64,000 bases of DNA from JAODBQ01 sp038213195 (GTDB taxonomy: Bacteria; Actinomycetota; Acidimicrobiia; Acidimicrobiales; Ilumatobacteraceae), in the NCBI GenBank assembly GCA_038213195.1, contig JBBQTN010000002.1, forward strand, positions 1-64,000. Direction: 5' to 3'. Positions 43,682 through 52,250 of this stretch are shown here, piece by piece (positions within the stretch are counted from its first letter, which is position 1; every line of letters begins with the position of its first letter). The notes beneath the pieces are model-generated. The model had not been told where the DNA came from. It did not search any database and saw only the letters and a program-made list of their open reading frames with translations. Position numbers and translations under genes: made by a program.

Positions 43682-43684
43682 CGT
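43679..43684 (+). promoter_or_regulatory. Candidate -10 element overlapping the ung stop codon
   Basis: TAGCGT, 8 nt before the ndh GTG at 43693. Its TAG is the ung stop codon. Confidence 0.35.
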
Positions 43685-43692
43685 CGAGCGTC

Positions 43693-44964
43693 GTGGCTCG
43701 CCATCGGGTGGTGATCATCGGCGCCGGGTTCGGGGGGCTGGCGGCGGCACGGGCGCTGCGCCATGAACAGGTTGAGGTGACGATCGTCGATGCCAACAAC
43801 TTCCACACCTTCCAACCCCTGCTGTACCAGGTGGCCACCGCCGGTCTCGACGGAGACGACGTCGGCTACCCGGTGCGCGGCATCTTCCGCCGCCAACGCA
43901 ACGTTGCCGTGCGGATGGCCCGCGTCACAGCGATCGACCTCGACAGCCGGATCGTGTCGACCAACGTCGGCGACCCGCTGAACTACGACTCGCTGATCGT
44001 CGCGGCCGGGGCGGTGAGCAACTCCTACGGGGTTCCCGGCGTCGACGCGCACACGTTCGCGTTGAAGTCGCTCGACGACGCGCTCGCCGTCCGCCAGCAC
44101 GTCCTCGCCCGCTTCGAGGAGTCCGCCGCGGACCCAGCCGCGGCGACCGACGGCGCGTTGAACGTCGTGATCTGCGGCGGAGGCCCGACCGGGGTGGAGC
44201 TCGCCGGCGGGATGATCGAGTTGTTCGAGCATGTCCTCGCCAAGGACTTCCGCCACCTCGACGTGGCCCACGCCAAGGTCGTGCTCGTCGAGGCCGTCGA
44301 CCGCCTGCTCGGCACGTTCCAACCGGCCAGCTCCGCCACAGCGCAGCGGGTGCTCAGCCGGCGCGGGGTCGAGGTGATCACCGGGGTCGGGGTCGCCCGC
44401 GTCGAGCCGGACGCGGTCGTGCTCGCCGACGGGCGCAGGCTGCTCGCGCGCACGATCGTCTGGACCGCCGGCGTCAGGGCGGGCCCTGTCGCGGCGATGC
44501 TCGGCGTGGCGTTGACGAAGGGTGGACGGATCGCTGTCGACGGCGACCTCGGCGTGCCTGGCCGTCCGGGCGTGTACGCGGTCGGCGACATCGCCGCCGA
44601 CCGCGACCACCCACTGCCGCAGGTCGCCCAGCCAGCGATCCAGGGTGGCCGGTACGTCGCCCGCCAGATCGCCCGGCGGCTGCACGCCCGACCGGCGCCG
44701 GTACCGGCAGAGCCGTTCCTCTACCACGACAAGGGATCGATGGCGACGATCGGTCGCCACGCCGCCGTGGCCGAGTTTCCCAACGGACGAAGGTTGAGCG
44801 GCCCGCTCGGCTGGCTGGCGTGGCTCGGCCTGCACATCGTGTACCTGATGGGCTTCCGCAACCGTGCCAACGTCCTGCTCAACTGGACCTGGAACTACCT
44901 CACCTACGACCGCGCCGCCCGCCTCCTCACCGGCGAAGAAGAGTCCGACCCGGCGATCGCCTGA
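43693..44964 (+). CDS. ndh: Type II NADH dehydrogenase
   Basis: 423 residues from the GTG at 43693. It oxidises NADH and reduces membrane quinone without pumping protons. VVIIGAGFGGLAAARALR binds FAD, NFHTFQPLLYQVATAGL is the NDH-2 signature, VVICGGGPTGVELAGGMIE binds NADH, and GVYAVGDIAADRDHPLPQVAQPAIQGG is the region (best read as two segments) contacting FAD and quinone. The C-terminal amphipathic end (LAWLGLHIVYLMGFRN) docks to the membrane. It lies 11 nt after ung. Confidence 0.95.
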   Translation: MARHRVVIIGAGFGGLAAARALRHEQVEVTIVDANNFHTFQPLLYQVATAGLDGDDVGYPVRGIFRRQRNVAVRMARVTAIDLDSRIVSTNVGDPLNYDSLIVAAGAVSNSYGVPGVDAHTFALKSLDDALAVRQHVLARFEESAADPAAATDGALNVVICGGGPTGVELAGGMIELFEHVLAKDFRHLDVAHAKVVLVEAVDRLLGTFQPASSATAQRVLSRRGVEVITGVGVARVEPDAVVLADGRRLLARTIVWTAGVRAGPVAAMLGVALTKGGRIAVDGDLGVPGRPGVYAVGDIAADRDHPLPQVAQPAIQGGRYVARQIARRLHARPAPVPAEPFLYHDKGSMATIGRHAAVAEFPNGRRLSGPLGWLAWLGLHIVYLMGFRNRANVLLNWTWNYLTYDRAARLLTGEEESDPAIA

Positions 44965-44971
44965 GCAAGTC

Positions 44972-45027
44972 GGCGACGCTGTCACCGGATCTGCCCATTT
45001 CTGAGCAGCTGACGTACCAGCGTCGCC
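44972..45027. terminator. Long-loop inverted repeat after ndh
   Basis: GGCGACGCTG (44972-44981) and CAGCGTCGCC (45018-45027) are perfect 10-bp complements separated by 36 nt that can itself fold (CTG...CAG). It shares GACGCTGTCA with the hairpin at 22407. It begins 8 nt after the ndh stop, in the convergent gap with aguA. Confidence 0.55.
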
Positions 45028-45046
45028 CCGAACCGTCCTGGCAGAC

Positions 45047-45128
45047 GGCGAGGGAAGCGCCCGCGACGAGCCTGCACGGTGGAGCAGCGAAAGCGAGCGT
45101 CAGCGAGCGGACGCCAGTCCCCGACCGT
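45047..45128. repeat. Dispersed GC-rich repeat (site C), running into aguA
   Basis: GGCGAGGGAAGCGCC, GCGACGAGCC, GCACGG and a final CCAGTCCCCGACCGTC recur in the same order as at site B (24507-24585). The last 29 bp encode the C-terminal residues of aguA (PDGRGLASAR), so the repeat supplies that gene's stop. Confidence 0.75.
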
Positions 45129-46122
45129 CAGGCACGGCCGGCACCTGCTGGGTGATGCAGTGGATGCCTCCGCCGCCGGCGGCGAGGATCGCGCCGACGT
45201 CGAGGCCGATCACCTCGCGACCCGGGAACTGGTCGGCGATGATCGCCAGCATGTCGCGGTCGGCGGGGTGGCCGCAGACCGGCACCGCCACGAACCCGTT
45301 GCCGACGTAGAAGTTGAGGTACGGCACCGCGACGCGGTCTCCACGGCGTTCGACGAACGGCAGCACAGGCACCTCGACCACTTCGAGCGCGTTGCCGCCG
45401 CCGTCCTCCCACCCGGACGCAACCCGCGCATTGACGTTCATCCGTACCCGGTCGTCCTCCTGCGGATCGTCACAGCCCTGCATGACGAGCACGCCCGGCC
45501 TGGCGAACGCGGCGACGTTGTCGACGTGGCCGTCGGTGTCGTCGTCGAACGCCAGCCCGTACGGCAGCCACAGCACGCGGCGCACACCGAGCTCGGCACA
45601 GACGGTGGCCTCGATCTCGGTCTGCGTCATCGACGGGTTGCGGTTGGGGTGCATCAGGCACTGCACCGTGGTGACAGCGCTGCCCGCCCCGTCGACGCCG
45701 ATCGACCCGCCTTCGAGGACCATCGACAGCGACCGCACCGGATGCCCGGCGCCGCCGGCCCACGCCGCGCCAACGGCGGCATCGTCAGCGAACGGGACGA
45801 ACTTCCCGCCCCAGCCGTTGAACACCCAGTCGAGCGCGATGCGCTGGGTCCCGTCGGTGACGAAGATCGGACCCGTGTCGCGGAACCACGAGTCGTCGAT
45901 CTCCAGCGCGACCACCTCGACACCGGCACCGCACGCCCCGACTGCGGCGGCGACATCCGCGCCCGGTCGGGCGATCATCGTCACCGGCTCGAAGCGCTGG
46001 ATCGTGCGCGCCACCTCGGCGTGCGCGGCGCGCGCCTCGCCCATCAGCGCGCCCGGGTAAATCGCCTCGCGGCACGGCCAGCACATCACCGTGCGCTCGT
46101 GCGGCGCGAACTCGCCAGGCAT
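45100..46122 (-). CDS. aguA: Agmatine deiminase
   Basis: 340 residues from the ATG at 46122 (MPGEFAPHERTVMCWP). Converts agmatine to N-carbamoylputrescine. The guanidino-group-modifying fold shows DDSWFRDTGPIFV, VLEGGSIGVDG, FDDDTDGHVDNVAAF (catalytic His) and AAGGGGIHCITQQVP (nucleophilic Cys). The next enzyme of putrescine synthesis, N-carbamoylputrescine amidase, is encoded 23 bp upstream in the same operon. The final codons lie in a dispersed repeat. Confidence 0.93.
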   Translation of the reverse strand: MPGEFAPHERTVMCWPCREAIYPGALMGEARAAHAEVARTIQRFEPVTMIARPGADVAAAVGACGAGVEVVALEIDDSWFRDTGPIFVTDGTQRIALDWVFNGWGGKFVPFADDAAVGAAWAGGAGHPVRSLSMVLEGGSIGVDGAGSAVTTVQCLMHPNRNPSMTQTEIEATVCAELGVRRVLWLPYGLAFDDDTDGHVDNVAAFARPGVLVMQGCDDPQEDDRVRMNVNARVASGWEDGGGNALEVVEVPVLPFVERRGDRVAVPYLNFYVGNGFVAVPVCGHPADRDMLAIIADQFPGREVIGLDVGAILAAGGGGIHCITQQVPAVPDGRGLASAR

Positions 46123-46145
46123 CCGCAGGCCGGTCAAGCGGCTGC

Positions 46146-47042
46146 CTACCGCTGGCTGCCGTGGCGGCCGTCGAGCGTCAGCAACGGGCCGTAGAGATCC
46201 GGACGGCGGTCGCGGAACAGTCCCCACGCGTTGCGGGCCGTGCGCAGTCGGTCGAGGTCGAACGTCGCGCACACGACCTGCTCGCCGTCGCGCCCCGCTT
46301 CTGCGACCTTCGCCCCGGTCGCGTCGGCGATGAACGACGACCCGTAGAACGTGATCTCACGTTGTTCGGCGGCCCGACCGACCTCACGCCCGACGCGGTT
46401 CGCCGCCACGACGGGCATCAGGTTGGCACCGGCATGGCCCTGCATCACCCGTTGCCAGTGCCCGCTCGAATCCCACGTCGGGTCGGGCGGCTCACTACCG
46501 ATCGCCGTCGGGTAGAGCAGCAGCTCGGCGCCGAGCAGCGCCATGCATCGCGCCGACTCCGGGAACCACTGATCCCAGCAGATGCCGACGCCGATGGTCG
46601 CGAAGCGCGTCTCCCACACGCGGAAGCCGGTGTCGCCCGGGTTGAAGTAGTACTTCTCGGTGTAGCCGGGACCGTCGGGGATGTGGCTCTTGCGATAGGT
46701 GCCGAGCACCGACCCATCCGCGTCGACGACGACCACCGTGTTGAAGGCCGACTGCCCGGCGCGCTCGTAGACGCTCAACGGCAGCACCACGCCGAGCTCG
46801 GCGGCGACCGCCGCGAAGCGGGCAATGGTCGGGTGCCCGTCCACCGGGCGGGCTTTGGCGAAGTGCTCCGGCAGCTGGTCGATGCAGAAGTACGGACCTT
46901 CGAACAGCTCGGGGAGCAGCACGATCCGTGCCCCGCCCGAGGCGGCGACACGCACGAGGCGTTCTGCCGTTGCGAGGTTGGTGGCGACGTCGTCGACCAT
47001 CGACATCTGCACCGCGGCGACTGTCAACTCCACCCCGGTCAC
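46146..47042 (-). CDS. aguB: N-carbamoylputrescine amidase (nitrilase superfamily)
   Basis: 298 residues from a GTG. The Glu-Lys-Cys triad is visible: LLPELFEGPYF (Glu), YRKSHIPDGPGYTEKYYF (Lys) and GVGICWDQWFPE (Cys). The YTEKYYFNPGDTGF loop and WDSSGHWQRVMQGHAGANL are typical of plant and bacterial N-carbamoylputrescine amidase. It hydrolyses carbamoylputrescine to putrescine, CO2 and ammonia. It is separated from the upstream SRPBCC gene by a single base and lies before aguA, making a putrescine operon. Confidence 0.93.
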   Translation of the reverse strand: MTGVELTVAAVQMSMVDDVATNLATAERLVRVAASGGARIVLLPELFEGPYFCIDQLPEHFAKARPVDGHPTIARFAAVAAELGVVLPLSVYERAGQSAFNTVVVVDADGSVLGTYRKSHIPDGPGYTEKYYFNPGDTGFRVWETRFATIGVGICWDQWFPESARCMALLGAELLLYPTAIGSEPPDPTWDSSGHWQRVMQGHAGANLMPVVAANRVGREVGRAAEQREITFYGSSFIADATGAKVAEAGRDGEQVVCATFDLDRLRTARNAWGLFRDRRPDLYGPLLTLDGRHGSQR

Positions 47043-47043
47043 T

Positions 47044-47520
47044 CTACGGAGCGGCCTGCCCGGTGACGATCTGCTCGATCCGCTCGAGCGTCAGCTTCAT
47101 GTCGCGTTGGGTCGAGGTGCGCAACGGCCGGACGAGCATCCGCAGCTTCTCGCGGCGGATGTCCCACGTCTCCTTGACGAGCGTGCCGCCGTCGCGGGGT
47201 TCGAGCTCGTACTTCCAGATCCTCCCGCCGAGCGCGAGGCCGAGCACCCTGCTGGCCGGTCGCGGTTGCCAGGCGATCACCTTGTCGTCGTCGAACTCGA
47301 CGACCGTGTTGACCATCCGGTAGGGGAAGCCGCGCTTCATTGCCATCCCGAACGACGAGCCGAGCGTCAGCTGCTGCGAACCCGAGTCTGCGCCGCGCAG
47401 GCTGCCCGAGCCGTCGATCTCGCGATGGCGGGCCGGGTTGGCGAGCAGGCCGAAGATCGCCGGGGCGGGGGCGGGGATCAACCGCTCCACCGTGACGGTG
47501 TCGAGAACGGATTGCGGCAT
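47044..47520 (-). CDS. SRPBCC-family (polyketide-cyclase-like) protein
   Basis: 158 residues from the ATG at 47520. VERLIPAPAPAIFGLLANPA is the usual SRPBCC/START-like opening and HREIDGSGSLRGA follows. IWKYELEPRDGGTLVKETWD is the conserved beta-strand pair. These proteins form a ligand-binding cavity; no ligand can be named. It is first in the aguB-aguA operon, but any link to putrescine is unknown. TATGTT lies 6 nt before the ATG, which supports this start over a longer one. Confidence 0.82.
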   Translation of the reverse strand: MPQSVLDTVTVERLIPAPAPAIFGLLANPARHREIDGSGSLRGADSGSQQLTLGSSFGMAMKRGFPYRMVNTVVEFDDDKVIAWQPRPASRVLGLALGGRIWKYELEPRDGGTLVKETWDIRREKLRMLVRPLRTSTQRDMKLTLERIEQIVTGQAAP

Positions 47521-47526
47521 GGGCGG

Positions 47527-47532
47527 AACATA
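47527..47532 (-). promoter_or_regulatory. Candidate leaderless -10 element of the SRPBCC-aguBA operon
   Basis: TATGTT on the reverse strand, exactly 6 nt from the ATG at 47520. Confidence 0.5.
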
Positions 47533-47619
47533 CCGGCCCTGCCCGGTCATGCCACCGGCCCGCCGGCGACCTCGGTTGCCGAGAGCGTCGAGCGCGCTCG
47601 ACACGCAACGCTTCGGCGG

Positions 47620-50004
47620 TCACCCTGCGATGACGGTGCCTGCCTCGGTCAACGCCCGCGACGAGGTGCCGACCCAGATCCTGTGATCACCACTCGGCAC
47701 GATCCAGTCGTGGCGATCGACGTCCCACGTGCTGAACGCCCGCCAGGGCAGCGCAAGGTCGACCGTCCGCGAGTCCCCGGCGGCGAGCTCGACCTTGGCG
47801 AACGCCTGCAAGGTGCGCACCGGCCGGTCGGCGCGATCGACCGGCGGCTGCACGTAGCACTGGACCACCGTGCCGCCGGTGCGCGTCGACGTGTTGGCGA
47901 CTCGCAGCGCGACGGTGACGCCAACGTCGATCGAGCCGCTGACCGCGGCGTCGCCGAGCTCGAACGTCGCGTAGCCGAGGCCGTGACCGAACGCGAACAA
48001 CGGCTCGATCGACTGCGCGTCGTACCAGCGGTACCCGATCAGCGGCCCCTCGGCGTACACGGCCGTGCCGTCGCGGCCCGGATGGTGCCGGTACGCCGGC
48101 GTGTCGGCGAGCTGGCGCGGGATGGTCATCGGCAGTCGCCCACCCGGCTCGGCCTCGCCGAGCAGCACGTCGGCCACGGCGTCGCCGAGCTCCTCGCCCG
48201 GGAACCAGATCTGCACGACCGCGTCGACCGAGTCCAGCCACGGCATCGCCACCGGCGAACCGGCGTTGATCACCACGACGGTCTTCGCGCTCGCGGCGGC
48301 GACGCGGGAGATCAGCTCATCCTGACGGCCGGGGAGGTCCATCGTCACGCGGTCTTCGCCCTCGGTCTCCCAGTCGGCGGTCGTGCCGACGACGACGACG
48401 GCCACCTCGGCCGCGGCGGCCGCAGCGACCGCGCGCTGCAGCGCGTCACCAAGCTCCGGCGGCGCGCCGCCGACCATCAGCCCGCGCAGCATCGGGTACT
48501 CGACGACCGGGTAGTCGACCTTGACGGTGCACGCGACCCCCTCCTCCAGCGCGACGGTGGCGCGGATCTCCGGGCTGCCCTGACCGAAGAACGCGCCGCC
48601 GGTCAGCGGCGTCGACAGGTCGACTGCGACGTCGCCGTTGATCCGCAGGACCGCTGGCCCGACGCTGGTCACCCCGAACTGCCAGTCGCCGGTCGCCGAC
48701 GGGACGAAGCTGCCCGTGACCGTGGCGCCGAAGTGGCGCAGGTCGATGTGCTCGGCGGGAGGCTCCATCCAGATCATCGACAACCGGTCGAGCTGCTGCT
48801 CTGCGGTAGCCCCGTCGCCGCTCTCGTAGCGCACGGTGAAGTCGCCGCGCAGCGCAGGCAGGCGCTTGTCGATCGAGCACCCCGGCTCGTCGACGACGTC
48901 GAGGCCGCGATCGCGCAACGGGCCCAACAACCGCACAGGCCTGTTCGCGCGCACCCGCGCGCTGCCGCCTCCCTGGATCTGGCTGCGCTCCGCGTTCGGT
49001 CCGACGACGGCGAGGCGACCCGGCGCCGCCAGCGGCAGCACGCCGCCGTCGTTCTTGAACAGGACCATGCCGGCGATCGCGGCGCGGCGGATCAACGCGC
49101 GGGTCTCGGGCGGGTCGTCGGTGCGCTCGGTGGTGTCGATCTCGCCGACGCCGCTCCACACGAACAGCTCGAGCAGCCGCCGCACCGACTCGTCGACGCG
49201 CGCCTCGGCGACAGCGCCGGCGTGGATCGCGTCGACCAGCGCGTCGCCGCGTTCGCGCGGCGGCCCTGGCATCTCCAGGTCGAGACCCGCTTCGAGCGAG
49301 GCCGCTGCACTGTGCGTGCCGTACCAGTCGCTGATCACGACACCGTCGAACCCCCACTCGTCGCGCAGCACGCCGCGCAGCAGCGGGCCGTGCTCGCTGG
49401 CGTACATGCCGTTGACCCGGTTGTACGACGACATCAACGCGCGGACTCCGCCACCGCCCTCTGCGACGGGTGCAACGGCGGATTCGAACGGCAGCAGGTA
49501 CAGCTCGCGCAGGGTGCGCTCGTCGACCTCGCTGGAGATCGTCATCCGCTCGAACTCGGTGTCGTTGGCGACGAAGTGCTTGATGCACGCCGCGACGCCC
49601 TCGCCCTGCACGCCGCGCACGTAGCCGACGGCGATGCGCGCGGTGAGGTGCGGGTCCTCGCTGAAGCACTCGAAGTTGCGGCCACCGATCGGGGTGCGGT
49701 GGAGGTTGACCGTCGGGGCGAGCAGCACGTTGACACCCTTGCTACGCGCCTCTCGCCCGAGCGCCCGTCCGACCTCCTCCACGAGCGCCGGGTCGAACGT
49801 CGCCCCGAGCGCAGTGCCGCACGGGAACGACGCCGAGGCCGGGCCCTGCCACGACGTGCCGCGCACGCCCGCCGGACCGTCGCTGCAGCGCATCGGCGGG
49901 ACGCCCGGCAGCTCGACCGTGTGCCACGAGTCGTGCCCGGCAAGCAGCGCGACCTTCTGCTCGAGAGTGAGCGCGGCCATCACCGCGCCGATGTCGATCC
50001 CCAT
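47620..50004 (-). CDS. Glycoside hydrolase family 3 beta-glucosidase with PA14 insert
   Basis: 794 residues. The N-terminal barrel has MRCSDGPAGVRG, NVLLAPTVNLHRTPIGGRNF and the nucleophile loop GVVISDWYGTHSAAASLEAG (Asp at 226). The C-terminal alpha/beta sandwich has LPLAAPGRLAVVGPNAE and VVVGTTADWETEGEDR, whose Glu is a likely acid/base. A PA14-like domain is inserted between (about 360-500), containing FGVTSVGPAVLRINGD. A fibronectin-III-like domain ends the protein. There is no signal peptide. It should release glucose from beta-glucosides, feeding the glucokinases in the window. Confidence 0.94.
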   Translation of the reverse strand: MGIDIGAVMAALTLEQKVALLAGHDSWHTVELPGVPPMRCSDGPAGVRGTSWQGPASASFPCGTALGATFDPALVEEVGRALGREARSKGVNVLLAPTVNLHRTPIGGRNFECFSEDPHLTARIAVGYVRGVQGEGVAACIKHFVANDTEFERMTISSEVDERTLRELYLLPFESAVAPVAEGGGGVRALMSSYNRVNGMYASEHGPLLRGVLRDEWGFDGVVISDWYGTHSAAASLEAGLDLEMPGPPRERGDALVDAIHAGAVAEARVDESVRRLLELFVWSGVGEIDTTERTDDPPETRALIRRAAIAGMVLFKNDGGVLPLAAPGRLAVVGPNAERSQIQGGGSARVRANRPVRLLGPLRDRGLDVVDEPGCSIDKRLPALRGDFTVRYESGDGATAEQQLDRLSMIWMEPPAEHIDLRHFGATVTGSFVPSATGDWQFGVTSVGPAVLRINGDVAVDLSTPLTGGAFFGQGSPEIRATVALEEGVACTVKVDYPVVEYPMLRGLMVGGAPPELGDALQRAVAAAAAAEVAVVVVGTTADWETEGEDRVTMDLPGRQDELISRVAAASAKTVVVINAGSPVAMPWLDSVDAVVQIWFPGEELGDAVADVLLGEAEPGGRLPMTIPRQLADTPAYRHHPGRDGTAVYAEGPLIGYRWYDAQSIEPLFAFGHGLGYATFELGDAAVSGSIDVGVTVALRVANTSTRTGGTVVQCYVQPPVDRADRPVRTLQAFAKVELAAGDSRTVDLALPWRAFSTWDVDRHDWIVPSGDHRIWVGTSSRALTEAGTVIAG

Positions 50005-50016
50005 CCGGTCAGCCTG

Positions 50017-51381
50017 TCAGATCGAGCTGCCGTCAGGTTCGGCCGTCGCCGGGGCGAGCGTGAAGCCGATCAGCGCGCCGCCACCCGGGGCGCTGGACGC
50101 GAACACGGTGCCGTGGTGCGCGTCGACGACCGACTTGACGATCGCCAGTCCGAGTCCAGACCCGGGCTTGCTGCGCTGATCGACGGCCCGGAAGAACCGG
50201 TCGAAGACGTGCGGCAGATCGTCCCCGCGGATGCCGTCGCCGTGGTCGCGCACCGTGAAGGTGTGGTCCTTCACGAACACCTCGATCGGCCCCGCCTCTG
50301 CGAACTTCGCTGCGTTGTCGACGAGGTTCTGCATCGCCCGTTCGAGCGCAACCGGTTGGCCGTCGACGGCCGAGTTGTCCGCGACGAGGCGCACCTCGCG
50401 CCCGGTGCGGCGGATGGTGCGGGCCACCGCGCGGGAAGCCACCTCGCCGAGCAGCAGGTGTCGCACGGGTTCGTCGTCGCGACGGTCGGTCGCCAGCTCG
50501 ACCAGCTCGTTGACCAGCGCGGTCAGCTCGCGGCTCTCGCTGTCGAGGTCGGCAACGAGTCGCCGGCGCTCATCGGGAGCGAGCCGATCGAAGTCGCGCA
50601 GCACGGAGACGTTGGTGCGCAGGCTGGTCAGTGGGGTGCGCAGCTCGTGGCCGGCGTCCTGCACCAGCTGCGTCTGCTCCTGGCGGCTGCGCGCCAGCGC
50701 GCCGAGCATCCCGCTGAACGCGGCGCCGAGTCGAGCCGTCTCGTCCGCACCGTCCGTCGGCACCTCGACGTCGAGGCGGCCGGTCGAGGCCACGGTGCTG
50801 ACCGAGGTGGTCAGCCGCACGAGGCGGCGGGTCAGCTGCCGTCCGATCATCCAGCCGACGACTGCCGAGGCGATCACTGCGATCACCACCGCCCAGAACG
50901 TGTGGCGCAGGATCGCGTTGAGCGAGTTCTCGTTCTCGCGCAGCGACCTGGCCAGCTGGACGGCCCCACCGGCTTCCGACTGGACGGTGAGCACGCGGAA
51001 CGGTTCGTTGTCGACGCGCACGTCGTGGCGGGCGCGGGGGTTCTGCGCGGTCGATCGCGCCACTGCGATGTCGATCGGCGTGACCGGCAGCACCTCCTGC
51101 TGGTTGGGGTTGGGCCCGATCTGCTCGACGTGACCCGACGCGTCGATCGCCTGCACCAGGATCTGGTCGAAGCTGCGCGGGCGTTGCCCCGGGCGCCCGC
51201 CGCTGGCCAGCGCGAGGTCGAGGAGGTCGCGCCCGCTGCGGTGCGACGCCGTGTCGAGCGATTGGTCGACGGCGTGCTCGAGCTCGTTGCGGGTGCTGAG
51301 GTACGACGACGCACCCACCGCAGTGGTCGCCACTGCCGCGAGGAGCATCAGCGCGAGGACGATCTTGAGGCGCAGGCTCAT
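50017..51381 (-). CDS. Two-component sensor histidine kinase (MprB-like)
   Basis: 454 residues. A first membrane span (IVLALMLLAAVATTAVGASS) and a second (FWAVVIAVIASAVVGWMIG) flank an external sensor domain. A HAMP linker follows. The H-box is DAGHELRTPLTSLRTNVSVL, the N-box NLVDNAAKF, and the G-boxes DHGDGIRGDDLPHVFDRFF and GSGLGLAIVKSV. It autophosphorylates on His and signals to the regulator encoded immediately upstream, with which it overlaps by 4 bp. The order is regulator then sensor, as in mprAB. The signal is unknown. Confidence 0.93.
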   Translation of the reverse strand: MSLRLKIVLALMLLAAVATTAVGASSYLSTRNELEHAVDQSLDTASHRSGRDLLDLALASGGRPGQRPRSFDQILVQAIDASGHVEQIGPNPNQQEVLPVTPIDIAVARSTAQNPRARHDVRVDNEPFRVLTVQSEAGGAVQLARSLRENENSLNAILRHTFWAVVIAVIASAVVGWMIGRQLTRRLVRLTTSVSTVASTGRLDVEVPTDGADETARLGAAFSGMLGALARSRQEQTQLVQDAGHELRTPLTSLRTNVSVLRDFDRLAPDERRRLVADLDSESRELTALVNELVELATDRRDDEPVRHLLLGEVASRAVARTIRRTGREVRLVADNSAVDGQPVALERAMQNLVDNAAKFAEAGPIEVFVKDHTFTVRDHGDGIRGDDLPHVFDRFFRAVDQRSKPGSGLGLAIVKSVVDAHHGTVFASSAPGGGALIGFTLAPATAEPDGSSI

Positions 51382-52076
51382 CCTGCGCGGACCGTGTACC
51401 CCACGCCACGTACTGTGTGGATCAGCTTGCTCTCACCCGGCAGCTCCAGCTTGCGCCGCAGGTAGGAGATGTACACCGCGAGGTTCTTGGAGTCCGGGCC
51501 GAAGTCGTAGCCCCAGATCCGCTCGTAGATGGTCGAGTGCTCGAGCACGATCCCCTGGTTGCGGGCGAGCAGCTCGAGCAGGTCGAACTCCGTCTTCGAC
51601 AGCTCGACCTCGCGATCGCCACGCCACACCCGTCGTGCGTTCGGCTCGATCCGCAGATCGCCGAGCTGCAGCGCGTCGTGCGCGCCGTGCTCACCAGCGT
51701 CGTCGGTGCGGGCACGGCGCAGGAGGGCGCGGACCCGGGCGAACAGCTCGTCGAGCTCGAACGGCTTGGCCAGGTAGTCGTCGGCGCCGGCATCCAGCCC
51801 GGCGACGCGATCGGCGGTCTCGGTGCGCGCCGTCAGCATCAGGATCGGCAGCCGGTTGCGTTCGGCGCGCAACACCCGGCACACGGTCAAGCCGTCGACG
51901 TTGGGCATCATCACGTCGAGGATCGCCGCGTCGGGCTGTTCCCTCTCCACCAGCGTCAGTGCGATCGCGCCGTCGGCCGCGGGCACCACCTCGTAGCCCT
52001 GCAGGACGAGGGCCCGTGACAGCGACTCGCGGATCGCCCGATCGTCGTCGGCGAGCAGGATCCGTCCGCTGCTCAT
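51378..52076 (-). CDS. OmpR/PhoB-family response regulator
   Basis: 232 residues. The receiver domain has LLADDDRAIRESL (acidic pocket), the phospho-acceptor D54 in AAILDVMMPNVDGLTV, and LTARTETADRVAGLDAGADD with YLAKPFELDEL. The DNA-binding winged helix has LSKTEFDLLELLARNQGIVL and VYISYLRRKLE with VRGVGYTVR. Partner of the adjacent kinase. The gene before it, a secreted acidic protein, is separated by a strong hairpin. Confidence 0.95.
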   Translation of the reverse strand: MSSGRILLADDDRAIRESLSRALVLQGYEVVPAADGAIALTLVEREQPDAAILDVMMPNVDGLTVCRVLRAERNRLPILMLTARTETADRVAGLDAGADDYLAKPFELDELFARVRALLRRARTDDAGEHGAHDALQLGDLRIEPNARRVWRGDREVELSKTEFDLLELLARNQGIVLEHSTIYERIWGYDFGPDSKNLAVYISYLRRKLELPGESKLIHTVRGVGYTVRAG

Positions 52077-52153
52077 TCAGCGGCCACGTTCGTCGGGGCT
52101 GGTGGTGGTGTTGATTCGCTCGCTGGGCTCGCTCATCATCTGCTCATTCTGCT

Positions 52154-52219
52154 GGATCGTGTTCGGTCCGGCTCGCCGGAGCGGGGCGGGAGAGCGCCCC
52201 GGCGAGCCGGACACGATCC
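52154..52219 (-). terminator. Long stem-loop between the TLTQAQ protein and the response regulator
   Basis: A 12-bp perfect stem (CCGGCTCGCCGG at 52168-52179 with CCGGCGAGCCGG at 52199-52210) is extended by GGATCGTGT (52154-52162) pairing with ACACGATCC (52211-52219) across a 5-nt bulge. The loop is also GC-rich and can refold. It follows the upstream minus-strand gene by 32 nt. There is no T tract. Confidence 0.65.
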
Positions 52220-52250
52220 TCGGCCGGATGCAACCGGCCGACATCGGTCG

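Noticed and set aside
46825..51465. Very long plus-strand open frame (about 1,550 codons)
   Set aside because: Antisense to the SRPBCC, GH3 and histidine kinase genes, all firmly identified; no family similarity of its own.
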